Part shown: positions 6,488 through 14,913 of the stretch, in pieces
Numbering within the stretch: position 1 is the stretch's first letter
Layout of the letters: each line of letters opens with the position of its first letter
From: an uncultured Collinsella sp.
Lineage (GTDB): Bacteria; Actinomycetota; Coriobacteriia; Coriobacteriales; Coriobacteriaceae
Direction: 5' to 3'
Assembly: GCA_902493985.1 (NCBI GenBank)
Contig: CABURR010000015.1
Span: 1 to 39,644, forward strand
DNA length: 39,644 nucleotides
Position numbers and translations under genes: made by a program
Notes under the pieces: generated by a model
What the model saw: the letters and a program-made list of their open reading frames with translations, nothing else
Database searches by the model: none
Told to the model about the DNA's origin: nothing

Positions 6488-8983
6488 ATGACCGAACACC
6501 ACGCCATCAGCCGCCGAGCATTTACGTTGGGCCTTGGACTCGCGGCGTTGTCGCCACTTGCAAGCCTGCCCGAAACCGCGGCATTGGGCATTGGCCCACG
6601 GGCGGCATTTGCAGACGACGCTGCCACAGCGTCGGTCAGCCTCGACAATTTCGTCATTCGCCTTCGCCCCGCGGGCTATTTTCGCACCGCGAGCGTCAAC
6701 GAAGACGGCAACGTCATCGGCAACGTCTGCCATCTGTTTAATGACGGCACGTCCAGCAAGCTCATCCTTGAGAACGTAACGACCAAGAATGACGATACAA
6801 ACTGGTATGCCATCCGCACCCTGCTCAATTTCGAAGAGCACAAGAAGACGGGCTACAGCATTTGGTCGGTCGATGGCGACTCGGACAAAGATGGAAAGGT
6901 TATCCACGTATGGAGTGGCGAACATGACGGCAAGCCCAGCCGCTCTTTTGCGTTCGACCGCCAGCTAAACGGAACCTACATCATCCGAGACCGCACGGTC
7001 GAGAAAGAAACCGAGAAAAAAGACATTAAGTACCTGGCAATAGAATCGAACGGCGAAGACCAGGACAACAATAAGATCTGCCATAAGAGTAAGAGTAAGA
7101 GCATTCCGTGGGAGCTCGAACTTATCGGTTACGACATGAAAAAGAACGATGCCACGGTTAGCAGCCTCGACTGGATTACGTACAGCAGCTACGTCGACGG
7201 ACCATGTTGGATGAAATACGTCGAGGACAACAAGTTCCTCGACGAGCTGAGCATCCCGGGCACGCACGATTCGGGCACCTGCAGCGTGGACAACGACACT
7301 GAGCCCCAATCCTCGCAAGTAAAATGCCAGCAGGATTACATTCCCACGCAGTTGCTCGAAGGCATTCGCTATTTTGATATCCGGCTCGGAAAGGGCGACA
7401 ACCCTGGCATCTGCCACGGGGATTTCTACCTATTCAAAAAAGACGGGGACTATCTGCATCTCTCCGATGTCATCGGGTACTTTAAAACGTTTTTGAGCGA
7501 AAACCCGAGAGAAGCGCTTATCATGCTCGCATCGCGCGGCAACGACGAGGCTACCGATGACAGTGTTACGACGGCTTTCGCCAAGGTTTTGGACGACAAC
7601 CCCAAACTGTTCTATACGTCGAGCCGCGTTCCCACACTGGGCGAGGTGCGCGGAAAGATCGTCCTGCTACGTCGATTTGGACTCGACGGCGACAGCGTAA
7701 GCGGCCACACGTGGGGACTCGACCTTACCGAATGGGATAACAAGATCAAGGCTCACTCCGACAGCGCCACTATGTGTCTCGTCCAAGACGCGCGGGGCTT
7801 TGAAGCCGCGGGGGAAACAGGCGACAAAGAGCCCTATTGCACCAAGGTATACGCCCAGGACAAGTACAAACTCACGGGAACCGACAAGCTCAGCTGGGTC
7901 GATAATGCGCTGAAGGAAACGTCCGGGCGCACGCGCAACGAGGTAGATGTCGAGGACGATAACAGGGCCAAGGAGAAAGTCCTGGAGCGTTGCTGGTCTA
8001 TCAACTACACCAGCTGCACGGGCTTGTCGCACGGAGGCAATCCTTTTACCTCGGCACGAGTAGTCAACGAGCATCTGTATAAGAGCCCGTACATCAATCC
8101 CAGCGGCATTGAGGATACAAAGTCAGATTACCTCAAGCACATTGGCATCATCGCATCCGACTTTGTTGATGCGGCGCTGGCCCGGAGCATCTATCAGCGC
8201 AATTACGATACGGAGCACAAGCAGACGGCTTCGTACTATCTCCCGTACTATCTCCCGACCCGCATGCGCATGACGTACGGCGACTCGCTGAGCGATGCCT
8301 CATTCCAGGATGGCAAGACCGTTGGCGAGGGCCGTTTCCGCCTCGTTAACAGCAGCAACGTACTCAACGTGGCCGCTTCTGGCAGCGCGTTTGCCATCGA
8401 ATACGTGGATGTCGACGCCCTGGGCAACGAGACCGCTACAGGACTGCAGGGCTTCGTGCCCATCGATATCGATCCGCTCGCGCTGACGCCCCATTTTGAG
8501 GGACTCGAAGGCCTTAAGGCCGGCGAAGACGTGCGCGCCAAGATTGCGGCATCACTCGAGGGCAAGCTCGAAACCGACGCCTGCACCGCCCAGCTCGAGT
8601 TTGTGCACGACGCGGACGGCGCTCCGGGCACGGCAATGGCCGAGGGCGAGGCATTTGCCGCGGGGACGTATTGGGTGCGTGCGAAAGGTCTGTTGGGCGA
8701 CGCGGCGCAAAACTACACGCTCGCCAGCGATGGAGCCGCAAGCTTTACCGTAGCGGCCTCGGGCAGTGCAGGCGGCACCGGTAGCGGCACGGGTTCCAAC
8801 GCAGACGGCGCCGACAAGAACGGCGGCGGCAACAAGAGCAAGGGCTCGACCGGAAAACTCGCCGACACGGGCGACGGCTCTGGCGTTGCCGCCGGGCTCG
8901 CTGCCGCCGCCGTGGCGACAACGGTCGCCGGCGCGGCGATGCTTGCCAATGACCGCGAAAACGTTGGGGACGACAGCGAATAG
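6488..8983 (+). CDS. Tat-exported, sortase-anchored PI-PLC-like phosphodiesterase
   Basis: An 831-residue surface protein. The N-terminus carries a twin-arginine signal (SRRAFT, residues 8-13) and a probable cleavage site after AFA (42). A catalytic X domain of the phosphatidylinositol-specific phospholipase C superfamily spans roughly 245-590. Both catalytic histidines are visible: H260 in IPGTHDS and H310 in CHGDF. An Ig-like or unknown C-terminal region (about 610-755), a Gly/Ser/Asn-rich linker and a sorting signal LADTG (791-795) with hydrophobic segment and short tail follow. LAxTG is the motif used by class E sortases of Actinobacteria. Its substrate may be a lipid or GPI-like glycolipid (inference). 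The gene is flanked by its own terminator at 9020. Confidence 0.85.
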   Translation: MTEHHAISRRAFTLGLGLAALSPLASLPETAALGIGPRAAFADDAATASVSLDNFVIRLRPAGYFRTASVNEDGNVIGNVCHLFNDGTSSKLILENVTTKNDDTNWYAIRTLLNFEEHKKTGYSIWSVDGDSDKDGKVIHVWSGEHDGKPSRSFAFDRQLNGTYIIRDRTVEKETEKKDIKYLAIESNGEDQDNNKICHKSKSKSIPWELELIGYDMKKNDATVSSLDWITYSSYVDGPCWMKYVEDNKFLDELSIPGTHDSGTCSVDNDTEPQSSQVKCQQDYIPTQLLEGIRYFDIRLGKGDNPGICHGDFYLFKKDGDYLHLSDVIGYFKTFLSENPREALIMLASRGNDEATDDSVTTAFAKVLDDNPKLFYTSSRVPTLGEVRGKIVLLRRFGLDGDSVSGHTWGLDLTEWDNKIKAHSDSATMCLVQDARGFEAAGETGDKEPYCTKVYAQDKYKLTGTDKLSWVDNALKETSGRTRNEVDVEDDNRAKEKVLERCWSINYTSCTGLSHGGNPFTSARVVNEHLYKSPYINPSGIEDTKSDYLKHIGIIASDFVDAALARSIYQRNYDTEHKQTASYYLPYYLPTRMRMTYGDSLSDASFQDGKTVGEGRFRLVNSSNVLNVAASGSAFAIEYVDVDALGNETATGLQGFVPIDIDPLALTPHFEGLEGLKAGEDVRAKIAASLEGKLETDACTAQLEFVHDADGAPGTAMAEGEAFAAGTYWVRAKGLLGDAAQNYTLASDGAASFTVAASGSAGGTGSGTGSNADGADKNGGGNKSKGSTGKLADTGDGSGVAAGLAAAAVATTVAGAAMLANDRENVGDDSE

Positions 8984-9019
8984 GCAAGCCCGCCTTTTAG
9001 ACACATCGACTCAATTGGG

Positions 9020-9053
9020 GGGGCGCAGAATACCGTTCTGCGCCCCGATTTTT
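9020..9053 (+). terminator. terminator of the PLC-like gene
   Basis: A perfect 11-bp stem GGGGCGCAGAA (9020-9030) / TTCTGCGCCCC (9036-9046) with a 5-nt loop, followed by GATTTTT. Confidence 0.9.
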
Positions 9054-9078
9054 ACCTTAGCCCGAACACCGTTATCGG

Positions 9079-9348
9079 CTACATCACCATGTTCAGCGCA
9101 TTCACGAACTCCTGAGCTTGGGAGCGGCTGCTCAGACTAAAGACACAGGCAGTCAACAGCCTGTTACGTAGGAAAACGTCGCGGCCCTTGATCCTGCTGA
9201 TCCCCGTAATGTCCTTAAGATAAACAATCTCGGTGTGCTTGCCACCAAAAGTGCCCTTCTTGAGCACCTCGATGCGGTTAGGGTAGATCTTGACGTCTTT
9301 AAACCTACCCGAACCTTTGTCCTGGAACAGCAGCGTGTTGTTGTCCAT
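9079..9348 (-). CDS. small PH-domain-like protein of unknown function
   Basis: An 89-residue protein of alternating beta strands (NTLLFQDKG, DVKIYPNRIEVL, TEIVYLKDITGI) closed by a C-terminal helix (SQAQEFVNALNMV). This strand-and-final-helix order is that of short bacterial PH-like domains, which often act in membrane or protein contact; the function is unknown. ATG 9348 was chosen because GGGAG lies 8 nt upstream; a GTG 15 codons earlier has no ribosome site. It sits alone between the plus-strand PLC-like and YhcG genes. Confidence 0.7.
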   Translation of the reverse strand: MDNNTLLFQDKGSGRFKDVKIYPNRIEVLKKGTFGGKHTEIVYLKDITGISRIKGRDVFLRNRLLTACVFSLSSRSQAQEFVNALNMVM

Positions 9349-9515
9349 ACGCGTCACTCCCGTGGGGTTCGCTAAAACTGTCTCTATGGCCACATTTTAG
9401 TCACCGCAAGGCCCCATGCGAAGGTGCCAAACAGCACAGTAATGCGAGTCCGCGCGAGGCTTTAAACGAAATGCGATAAAGATGCATTCCACAAGAGGAA
9501 AGTGGGGCGACAGTG

Positions 9516-10565
9516 ATGGGTGAACTGGTAAACCGTAGAGAATCGGCAATCGTGCCCGAAGGTTTTTACAAGCAGGTCTCCTCGATTCTCAACGCCGCTC
9601 GCGACAAGGCCTATACCGCCGTTAACTTTGCGATGGTTGAGGCATATTGGGAGATCGGCAAGAGTATTGTTGATGAGCAGGGCGGAGAGGAGCGCGCAGC
9701 ATATGGAGAGGCATTGATTGCAGGCCTCTCCAGAAGGCTTACCGCGGATTTCGGAAGAGGCTTTGGCATCGCAAACCTTCGCAATATGCGTCAGTTCTTT
9801 CTTGCGTTTCCAATTCGCGACGCACTGCGTAGCGAATTGAGCTGGACTCATTACCGCAGGTTGATGCGCATTTCCGACCCTGATGCTCGAACATGGTACA
9901 TGAACGAATGCGCCGATTCTCGTTGGAGCACGCGTCAGCTCGAACGCCAGATCAACACCATGTTCCGCGAGCGCCTACTTGCCAGCAAGGACAAGGAGGC
10001 CGTCACCCAGGAAATCCAAAAGAGCGCCCCGGCTCGTCGCCCCGAGGATATCATCCGCGACCCATATGTACTGGAGTTTTTAGGTTTCTCGGACGATACT
10101 GCGTTTCGCGAGAGCGATCTAGAGCAGGCGCTCATCACGCATCTTCAGAAGTTCCTGCTGGAGCTTGGCCGTGGTTTCGCTTTCGAGGCGCGCCAAAAGC
10201 GCATCACCTTTGATGGGCGCCATTTCTATATTGACCTTGTTTTTTACAACTATCTGATGCGCTGCTTCGTGCTCATCGACCTTAAGACGGACGACCTTAC
10301 GCATCAGGACCTGGGCCAGATGCAAATGTATGTGAACTACTACACGCACGAGCTCATGAACGAAGGCGACAATCCGCCCATAGGCATCGTGCTCTGCGCG
10401 GACAAAAGCGATTCGATTGTCGAGTACACGCTGCCCGAAGACAACGACCAAGTGTTTGCCGCCAAATACCTGCCGTATCTTCCAAGCAAGGAAGAGCTGG
10501 CGCGCGAGCTGAGTGCCGAGTACCGCGCCATCAACGAAGCGACTAATGGCGAAGTGCAAGGGTAG
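9516..10565 (+). CDS. YhcG/DUF1016-family PD-(D/E)XK nuclease, standing alone
   Basis: A 349-residue protein. The N-terminal helical domain (about 15-140) contains the family's AVNFAMVEAYWEIGK and RNMRQFF segments. The C-terminal half is a PD-(D/E)XK-type nuclease core, with FYIDLVFYN and VLIDLKT supplying the catalytic Asp and the D/E-x-K pair (about residues 235-260). Members are often found inside restriction-modification or phage-defence islands, but no methylase, specificity or toxin gene lies nearby. Start: ATG 9516, with GGGG 8 nt upstream; a GTG immediately before is possible. The gene is somewhat less GC-rich than its neighbours, a mild hint of transfer. Confidence 0.88.
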   Translation: MGELVNRRESAIVPEGFYKQVSSILNAARDKAYTAVNFAMVEAYWEIGKSIVDEQGGEERAAYGEALIAGLSRRLTADFGRGFGIANLRNMRQFFLAFPIRDALRSELSWTHYRRLMRISDPDARTWYMNECADSRWSTRQLERQINTMFRERLLASKDKEAVTQEIQKSAPARRPEDIIRDPYVLEFLGFSDDTAFRESDLEQALITHLQKFLLELGRGFAFEARQKRITFDGRHFYIDLVFYNYLMRCFVLIDLKTDDLTHQDLGQMQMYVNYYTHELMNEGDNPPIGIVLCADKSDSIVEYTLPEDNDQVFAAKYLPYLPSKEELARELSAEYRAINEATNGEVQG

Positions 10566-10742
10566 CAGCACGTTGCGACCGAAGCCACCGCAGCCGTCGC
10601 AGGCGCACTCGCGGTTGCGACGCACGCTACGAAACAATACCGGTCATGGACGCCGGCAACGACATTCTAGCCGTGGCTGGCGAGCGTGACCTGACAGGCA
10701 AAGACGCGGCCTTCGTCTGATGTGGGTCCATTGGCTGCCACA

Positions 10743-10768
10743 GAAAAGGGCCGGTTGCAGCCGGCCCT
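10743..10768 (-). terminator. minus-strand terminator downstream of the zinc-ribbon gene
   Basis: AGGGCCGG (10747-10754) pairs with CCGGCCCT (10761-10768) around a 6-nt loop. On the minus strand the stem is followed by TTTTCTG. It lies 220 bp beyond the zinc-ribbon stop. Confidence 0.75.
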
Positions 10769-10850
10769 AGACGATAATACCTGCGTTGCCCGCGCTTCCG
10801 AAGTGTGACTAGCTGAAGAGCGGGTTCCGCCGCACACCTTGATTTTACCC

Positions 10851-10889
10851 AGTGAGGCAGCTCTTTTGCAGCCGCTCCACTGTTTATTT
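10851..10889 (+). terminator. possible plus-strand terminator downstream of the YhcG gene
   Basis: 10851-10862 pairs with 10870-10881 (12 positions, one mismatch, two G-T pairs), with loop CTTTTGC, followed by GTTTATTT. It is about 290 bp after the YhcG stop. Confidence 0.45.
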
Positions 10890-10988
10890 ACATCTGGCAC
10901 CCTCAAACAATCAGACGGCAGCCCGCACTCCTGAGAGCCGCCCCATACCCCCGGCCATCACGTTACGGTGCCAACCGGCACCGCTCCC

Positions 10989-12326
10989 CTACTTCCCAAA
11001 TAGCGCACCCAGCAGACCGCGGCGTTTGGGCTTTTCTTCTCGGTAGGAACCCTCGGCAACCGCTGCAACCTGGCGCGGTTGCTCGCCGCCTCCACGGCGC
11101 ACGATCTGGTACAGGAAGGGCGATTTAACGTATTTGACCTCGACGGGCGTGGCGTGCACGGTGCTCTCACCGGACAGATGCAGGCTCGGGCTGAGCGACG
11201 CCACGATATGCGTTTCGCGCTTGTCGCTAAACACCACCGCGGCCGCGCGGCCCGTCTGGCCGTTTACGGCAATGCGCACCTGCTCGCCATCGCGGCCGTC
11301 TGTCGCCGGACGATCGACAAAGTAGACCGGCACCATCACCAGGCCGTCCTTATGTTTGCGGGCCTTGCGCGCCCACATGCGAATGCTCTTTTTATTGAGC
11401 CCCAGTACAGCCTCGGCGTCGTTGCCCGCAACGTCGAGCGCCAACTTATCAATGACCACCTGGTCCTTGGTAGACGCATCGACTGAGACAACGCGAAAGT
11501 CACCTTCCTGCATGGCGGGATCGAACGGACCGACCTTGGCAAAGTCCCACGGCTCCAAAATGCCCATGAGGCGAACGTCCAGGTAGTTTGCCCTGGGATA
11601 CGCCCAGTCGAGCACCTCGTAGTACACCAAGGCCTCCTTGCTCAGGCCCTTGCCCGGGAAGCTCGCCATCATGCGCAAGTCCGCCAGCGCCATGGGGAAA
11701 TAGAAGAGCATCATGTCGTTTTGGATCGCGTCTTCCACGTCGTGCCCGGCAAAGGCATCCGGATACTGGCGCACCAGCTGCAGCGCGTTGGCACGTGCCT
11801 GCTGCGGCGAGATTTCGCAGGGAATACCCTGCTCGGGCACATACTCCGCACCAACGCCCATGGTCAGGCGCTTGCTAAACGTCCCCGGCTTGAGCAGGTC
11901 CGCAATGCCGATCTTATTGCCGCAGGACGGGCACTCAAACACACGCTGCGTTGACTCGCCCTCAAAGGACGCTCCGCAGAAGGGGCAAGGAATGCTCACA
12001 TGCGTGGCCTCTTGGAACTCCTGCGCCGTGCCGCGATCCTCCCACAGCAGATGTTCCAGGACCGACTGATTGCGCCAGTGCGCATTGAAGAAATACCAGT
12101 CCGGGTCCTGCGGGCGCTCGAGTTGCGACACATGCGTGAGTTTGAGCAGTCCATCCACCACCGTCAACGGCGTATGGCGAATACCCAAAGCGCTCTTGGG
12201 CTCTCCGGCGTCCGCCTGCCACGGAACCACCGTGCCGCAATAGGCGCACTCAAAGCTGCGCTTAGCCTGGTGCGAGTACATAGGGCCGCCGCAGTTTTGA
12301 CATTTAATGGCAAACATCTCGTCCAT
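10989..12326 (-). CDS. double zinc-ribbon protein of unknown function
   Basis: A 445-residue protein with two zinc ribbons of the CxxC-x(15-16)-CxxC type: CQNC...CAYC near the N-terminus (about residues 8-29) and CPFC...CPSC (about 113-135). The remaining 300 residues form a large globular domain without recognised catalytic motifs and end in a basic tail (KPKRRG). It resembles TFIIB-type zinc-ribbon proteins of unknown role. ATG 12326 was chosen because AAAGGAGG lies 8 nt upstream; the frame stays open 17 codons further without a ribosome site. It is divergent from the CDF transporter with about 220 bp between starts. Possible work in RNA or DNA contact is a guess. Confidence 0.82.
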   Translation of the reverse strand: MDEMFAIKCQNCGGPMYSHQAKRSFECAYCGTVVPWQADAGEPKSALGIRHTPLTVVDGLLKLTHVSQLERPQDPDWYFFNAHWRNQSVLEHLLWEDRGTAQEFQEATHVSIPCPFCGASFEGESTQRVFECPSCGNKIGIADLLKPGTFSKRLTMGVGAEYVPEQGIPCEISPQQARANALQLVRQYPDAFAGHDVEDAIQNDMMLFYFPMALADLRMMASFPGKGLSKEALVYYEVLDWAYPRANYLDVRLMGILEPWDFAKVGPFDPAMQEGDFRVVSVDASTKDQVVIDKLALDVAGNDAEAVLGLNKKSIRMWARKARKHKDGLVMVPVYFVDRPATDGRDGEQVRIAVNGQTGRAAAVVFSDKRETHIVASLSPSLHLSGESTVHATPVEVKYVKSPFLYQIVRRGGGEQPRQVAAVAEGSYREEKPKRRGLLGALFGK

Positions 12327-12544
12327 GGAAACGTCCTCCTTTGCACAGGGGCTGTCGACATTAAGTATGTCGAGCAAGCAGGCACATGCCCATACCCATG
12401 TGGCCCAAAATGGACCACCCAGGCAGACGAGAAGGCTCGCTCGTTAGCACCGGCAGACTATTGCTGCATTTTCTGAGCATCGGCGCACGGCGCCCCCGTG
12501 CGAGCTACACTATCCCCTTAAACATGATTGTGAGGACGACCGCT

Positions 12545-13726
12545 ATGCTATTTGTAAATCGGCTGGTACATACGCTTGTTCCCGGCAGCGAGAGCGAGCC
12601 GGTCGATGCATCTTGCCGCACCAACGCGGGCTTTTCCGCAAGCCTCGTCTGCATTGGCCTCAACATCACCCTGTGCCTGGCCAAGGGCATCGCGGGTCTG
12701 CTCGCCGGCTCCGTCTCCCTCATCGCCGACGCTTTCAACAACCTCTCCGATGCCTCGAGCAACATTGTGAGCCTGCTCGGTTTCCGCCTTGCCAGCCGCC
12801 CGGCAGACGAAGGCCACCCCTATGGTCACGGCCGCTACGAGTACCTAGCCGGCCTGTTCGTCGCCGTCCTGGTTTGCGCCGTCGGCATCAACCTGATTCT
12901 CGAGTCGGTCACCAAGATCATCAAGCCCTCGCCCACCGCTTACACGTTTATTTCCCTTGCGGCACTGGCTACGTCCATGCTCGTTAAGCTCTGGATGGCA
13001 GCGTTCAACCGCACGCTGGGCGATCGCATCGACTCGGAGACGCTCATCGCCACGGCGCAGGACTCCAAAAACGACGTCATCACCTCGGGCTCGGTCTTGG
13101 TGGCGGCGCTTATTTCGCAGACGACCGGCTTTGATCTCGATGGCTGGGCAGGCCTGGGTGTGGGCATCTTCATCTGCATCAGCGGCCTGGGCCTGGTGCG
13201 CGACGCCATCAGCCCGTTGCTGGGGCAAGCGCCCGACCCCAAGCTCGTCCAGGCAATCCGCGACAAGATCATGTCCTATCCGCAGGTCTTGGGCACACAC
13301 GACCTCATGGTGCACGACTACGGCCCCGGTCGTCAGTTTGCCAGCGCCCACGTGGAGATGCCCGGCGAGGGCGACGCGTTTGAGCACCACGAGATTCTGG
13401 ACACCATCGAGCACGACATCAAGCGCCAGATGGGCATTGGTATCACGCTGCACTGCGACCCCATCGCGACAACCGGCGATGACTTGCGCGGCTGGGTCAA
13501 GCGCGGCGTCATGCAGATCGATCCCGCGCTCTCCATCCACGATCTGCACGAGCACAACGGGTTCGTTTCGTTTGACCTGGTGCGTCCCGACGGCTTTGAC
13601 ATATCCGACGAGGAGCTGCTGGAGCTCGTCACGCGCATCGTGCACGAGCGCCGACCCGATGCCTCATGCGTCGTTACGTTTGACTCGGGCTTTAGCTCGC
13701 CCGAGCGTCCGGCCGAGCAGCTGTAG
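12545..13726 (+). CDS. cation diffusion facilitator (CDF) metal transporter
   Basis: A 393-residue membrane protein exchanging divalent metal (Zn, Mn, Fe or Co; not decidable here) for protons. Six transmembrane helices fall within about residues 30-220. Metal-site signatures are DAFNNLSD in TM2, the loop HPYGHGRYEY, and DSKND in TM5. A cytoplasmic domain (about 220-390) includes the usual ferredoxin-like dimerisation part and a longer C-terminal extension with a second similar fold. Start ATG 12545 has GAGG 9 nt upstream; in-frame ATGs further upstream lack ribosome sites. A TACACT -10-like box lies about 45 bp upstream. Confidence 0.93.
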   Translation: MLFVNRLVHTLVPGSESEPVDASCRTNAGFSASLVCIGLNITLCLAKGIAGLLAGSVSLIADAFNNLSDASSNIVSLLGFRLASRPADEGHPYGHGRYEYLAGLFVAVLVCAVGINLILESVTKIIKPSPTAYTFISLAALATSMLVKLWMAAFNRTLGDRIDSETLIATAQDSKNDVITSGSVLVAALISQTTGFDLDGWAGLGVGIFICISGLGLVRDAISPLLGQAPDPKLVQAIRDKIMSYPQVLGTHDLMVHDYGPGRQFASAHVEMPGEGDAFEHHEILDTIEHDIKRQMGIGITLHCDPIATTGDDLRGWVKRGVMQIDPALSIHDLHEHNGFVSFDLVRPDGFDISDEELLELVTRIVHERRPDASCVVTFDSGFSSPERPAEQL

Positions 13727-13744
13727 CCCCGCTCCGCTCGTCCG

Positions 13745-14734
13745 CTAGTTTCCCTGCGCGCCCGAGATGCCGTTTTGCAGTGCGTTCCAGGCATCCGTCG
13801 CCATGTCGCCCAAGTTCTGCGCGGTATCGCCCAGATTTTGTGCCGTATCGCCCAGCTCTTGCGCCTTGTCTCCCAACTCCTGCGCCTTGTTGCTCAAGTC
13901 CTCCAGCGTATTGGAGCTCGAGCTGTCGGTACCGCTTTGGCCGTCGGACGAGTTGCCCGAACTGTTCTTGTGCGTGAGTTGAATTTCGAGGTTGCCGTTG
14001 TCGTTATAGCAGGCAGAAGTAACGACCCAGTTGGCATCGACGACGGGCGTTGAGCCATCATCAGTCAGGACCACGGCATTCGAAAGATCGGCGCCGCGCG
14101 ACTTGAGGATCTTCTTGGCGTTGGACCAGTACTGCCCCGGGATATCGCTCAGATCGACGGTGCCAGACGAGGCAGACTCGGTTTGCTCGGCAGTGGTATC
14201 GGCCGTTGAACTCCCCCGCTTGTTGAGCATGCCCGACACGATGGCAAACACAATCGACAGCGCAAAGAAGATCGCCAGCACGATGAGGATCTTCTTGATC
14301 ACGCTCGACGAACGCGACGGCGTCTCTTCCTCGTCCTCGCCATATTGCGGAATCGACTTGGGGTACTCGCGATACGGCTCGCGCGACTCGTAGCGAGGCT
14401 GCGCCGTGCGAGGCAAATACGTCGTCTGCTGAGGCTGCGGAATGGGATTCTGCGGCAGGCTGTCATAGGAATTCGGCGTCGAGGCAGCATAAGAATCCTG
14501 CGGCGCGTAATCAAACGGATCCGGAGCTGCGTTGCCATAGGGGCCTTGCGAAGATGCAGCGTAAGAATCCTGCGCCGTGTCGCCATAGCCCATAACCCGG
14601 GTGGGCTCGGCAGAAGGCTGCGTCGCGGCGGGGTCGGTATAACCGGGGTTGGGAACAACGCGGGTCGCATCGGCGCTATCGCCAGCCTGCGCGGAACCGT
14701 AGCCGCCCATCACGGTTGTCTTGTCCTGATCCAT
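13745..14734 (-). CDS. single-pass membrane protein with Pro/Tyr/Gln-rich cytoplasmic head and heptad-repeat tail
   Basis: A 329-residue protein of unknown function. Residues 1-140 are low-complexity (repeated DSYAAS, TRVM/TRVV and Pro/Gln/Tyr-rich), acidic just before a transmembrane helix at about 146-170. Outside are a Ser/Thr linker and a small domain (about 190-260) with a PASTA-like pattern (DIPGQYWSNAKKILKSRG). The C-terminal tail repeats AQ(E/N)LGD(K/T) four times at 284-311, an amphipathic helix with 7-residue periodicity. Start ATG 14734 has AAGGA 8 nt upstream. The type suggests a cell-envelope or division-associated protein, but this is inference. It converges with the CDF gene 18 bp away. 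Confidence 0.78.
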   Translation of the reverse strand: MDQDKTTVMGGYGSAQAGDSADATRVVPNPGYTDPAATQPSAEPTRVMGYGDTAQDSYAASSQGPYGNAAPDPFDYAPQDSYAASTPNSYDSLPQNPIPQPQQTTYLPRTAQPRYESREPYREYPKSIPQYGEDEEETPSRSSSVIKKILIVLAIFFALSIVFAIVSGMLNKRGSSTADTTAEQTESASSGTVDLSDIPGQYWSNAKKILKSRGADLSNAVVLTDDGSTPVVDANWVVTSACYNDNGNLEIQLTHKNSSGNSSDGQSGTDSSSSNTLEDLSNKAQELGDKAQELGDTAQNLGDTAQNLGDMATDAWNALQNGISGAQGN

Positions 14735-14852
14735 GCAACGATTCCTTTCCGTCGCGCGTGAGCCTCAAGTTATCCATGCATTCTACCCGCGCAAAAGCCT
14801 ATGACGGGCAGAGTCCGTCGGTATCTACAAGACATGCGCGGGCCTAAGGATC

Positions 14853-14888
14853 AAAAAGCCCCGCCGTGCCTTGTGGGCGCGGCGGGGC
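14853..14888 (-). terminator. terminator of fhs
   Basis: GCCCCGCCG (14858-14866) pairs with CGGCGGGGC (14880-14888). On the minus strand the stem is followed by TTTTT (14857-14853). It lies 25 bp after the fhs stop. Confidence 0.9.
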
Positions 14889-14913
14889 GGGCTAGCAGCT
14901 ATGGACAGCAGGC

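Larger units (their letters stand above)
10566..10988. other. 423-bp convergent intergenic region, structured on both strands
   Basis: This gap lies between the YhcG gene (plus) and the zinc-ribbon gene (minus). It has two opposing terminator-like hairpins (10743-10768 minus, 10851-10889 plus). A third stem, CCCGC/GCGGG extended through CTTC/GAAG, lies at about 10786-10835, and a 7-bp perfect hairpin at 10966-10983 lies next to the zinc-ribbon stop. No convincing protein is encoded. The density of stems suggests either overlapping 3' untranslated regions or a stand-alone small RNA on the minus strand. I could not match it to SRP, 6S, tmRNA or a known riboswitch. Confidence 0.45.

Noticed and set aside
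10667..10906. A 79-codon minus-strand open frame in the convergent gap
   Set aside because: It has no ribosome site, covers the structured region and terminator, and its composition does not look like a protein.
10747..10988. Cobalamin riboswitch, T-box, SRP or 6S RNA on the minus strand
   Set aside because: Some local similarity (for example GGTAAAATC and GCGG/CCCGC) but the diagnostic boxes and order are missing, and no suitable downstream gene exists.
12386..12544. A 53-residue N-terminal extension of the CDF transporter
   Set aside because: It has no ribosome site and does not match the family; ATG 12545 has a good site and the expected N-terminus.
13790..13890. Short tandem 21-bp repeats that could suggest a CRISPR array
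   Set aside because: They are continuous, without spacers, and code in frame for the AQxLGDx heptads of the membrane protein.
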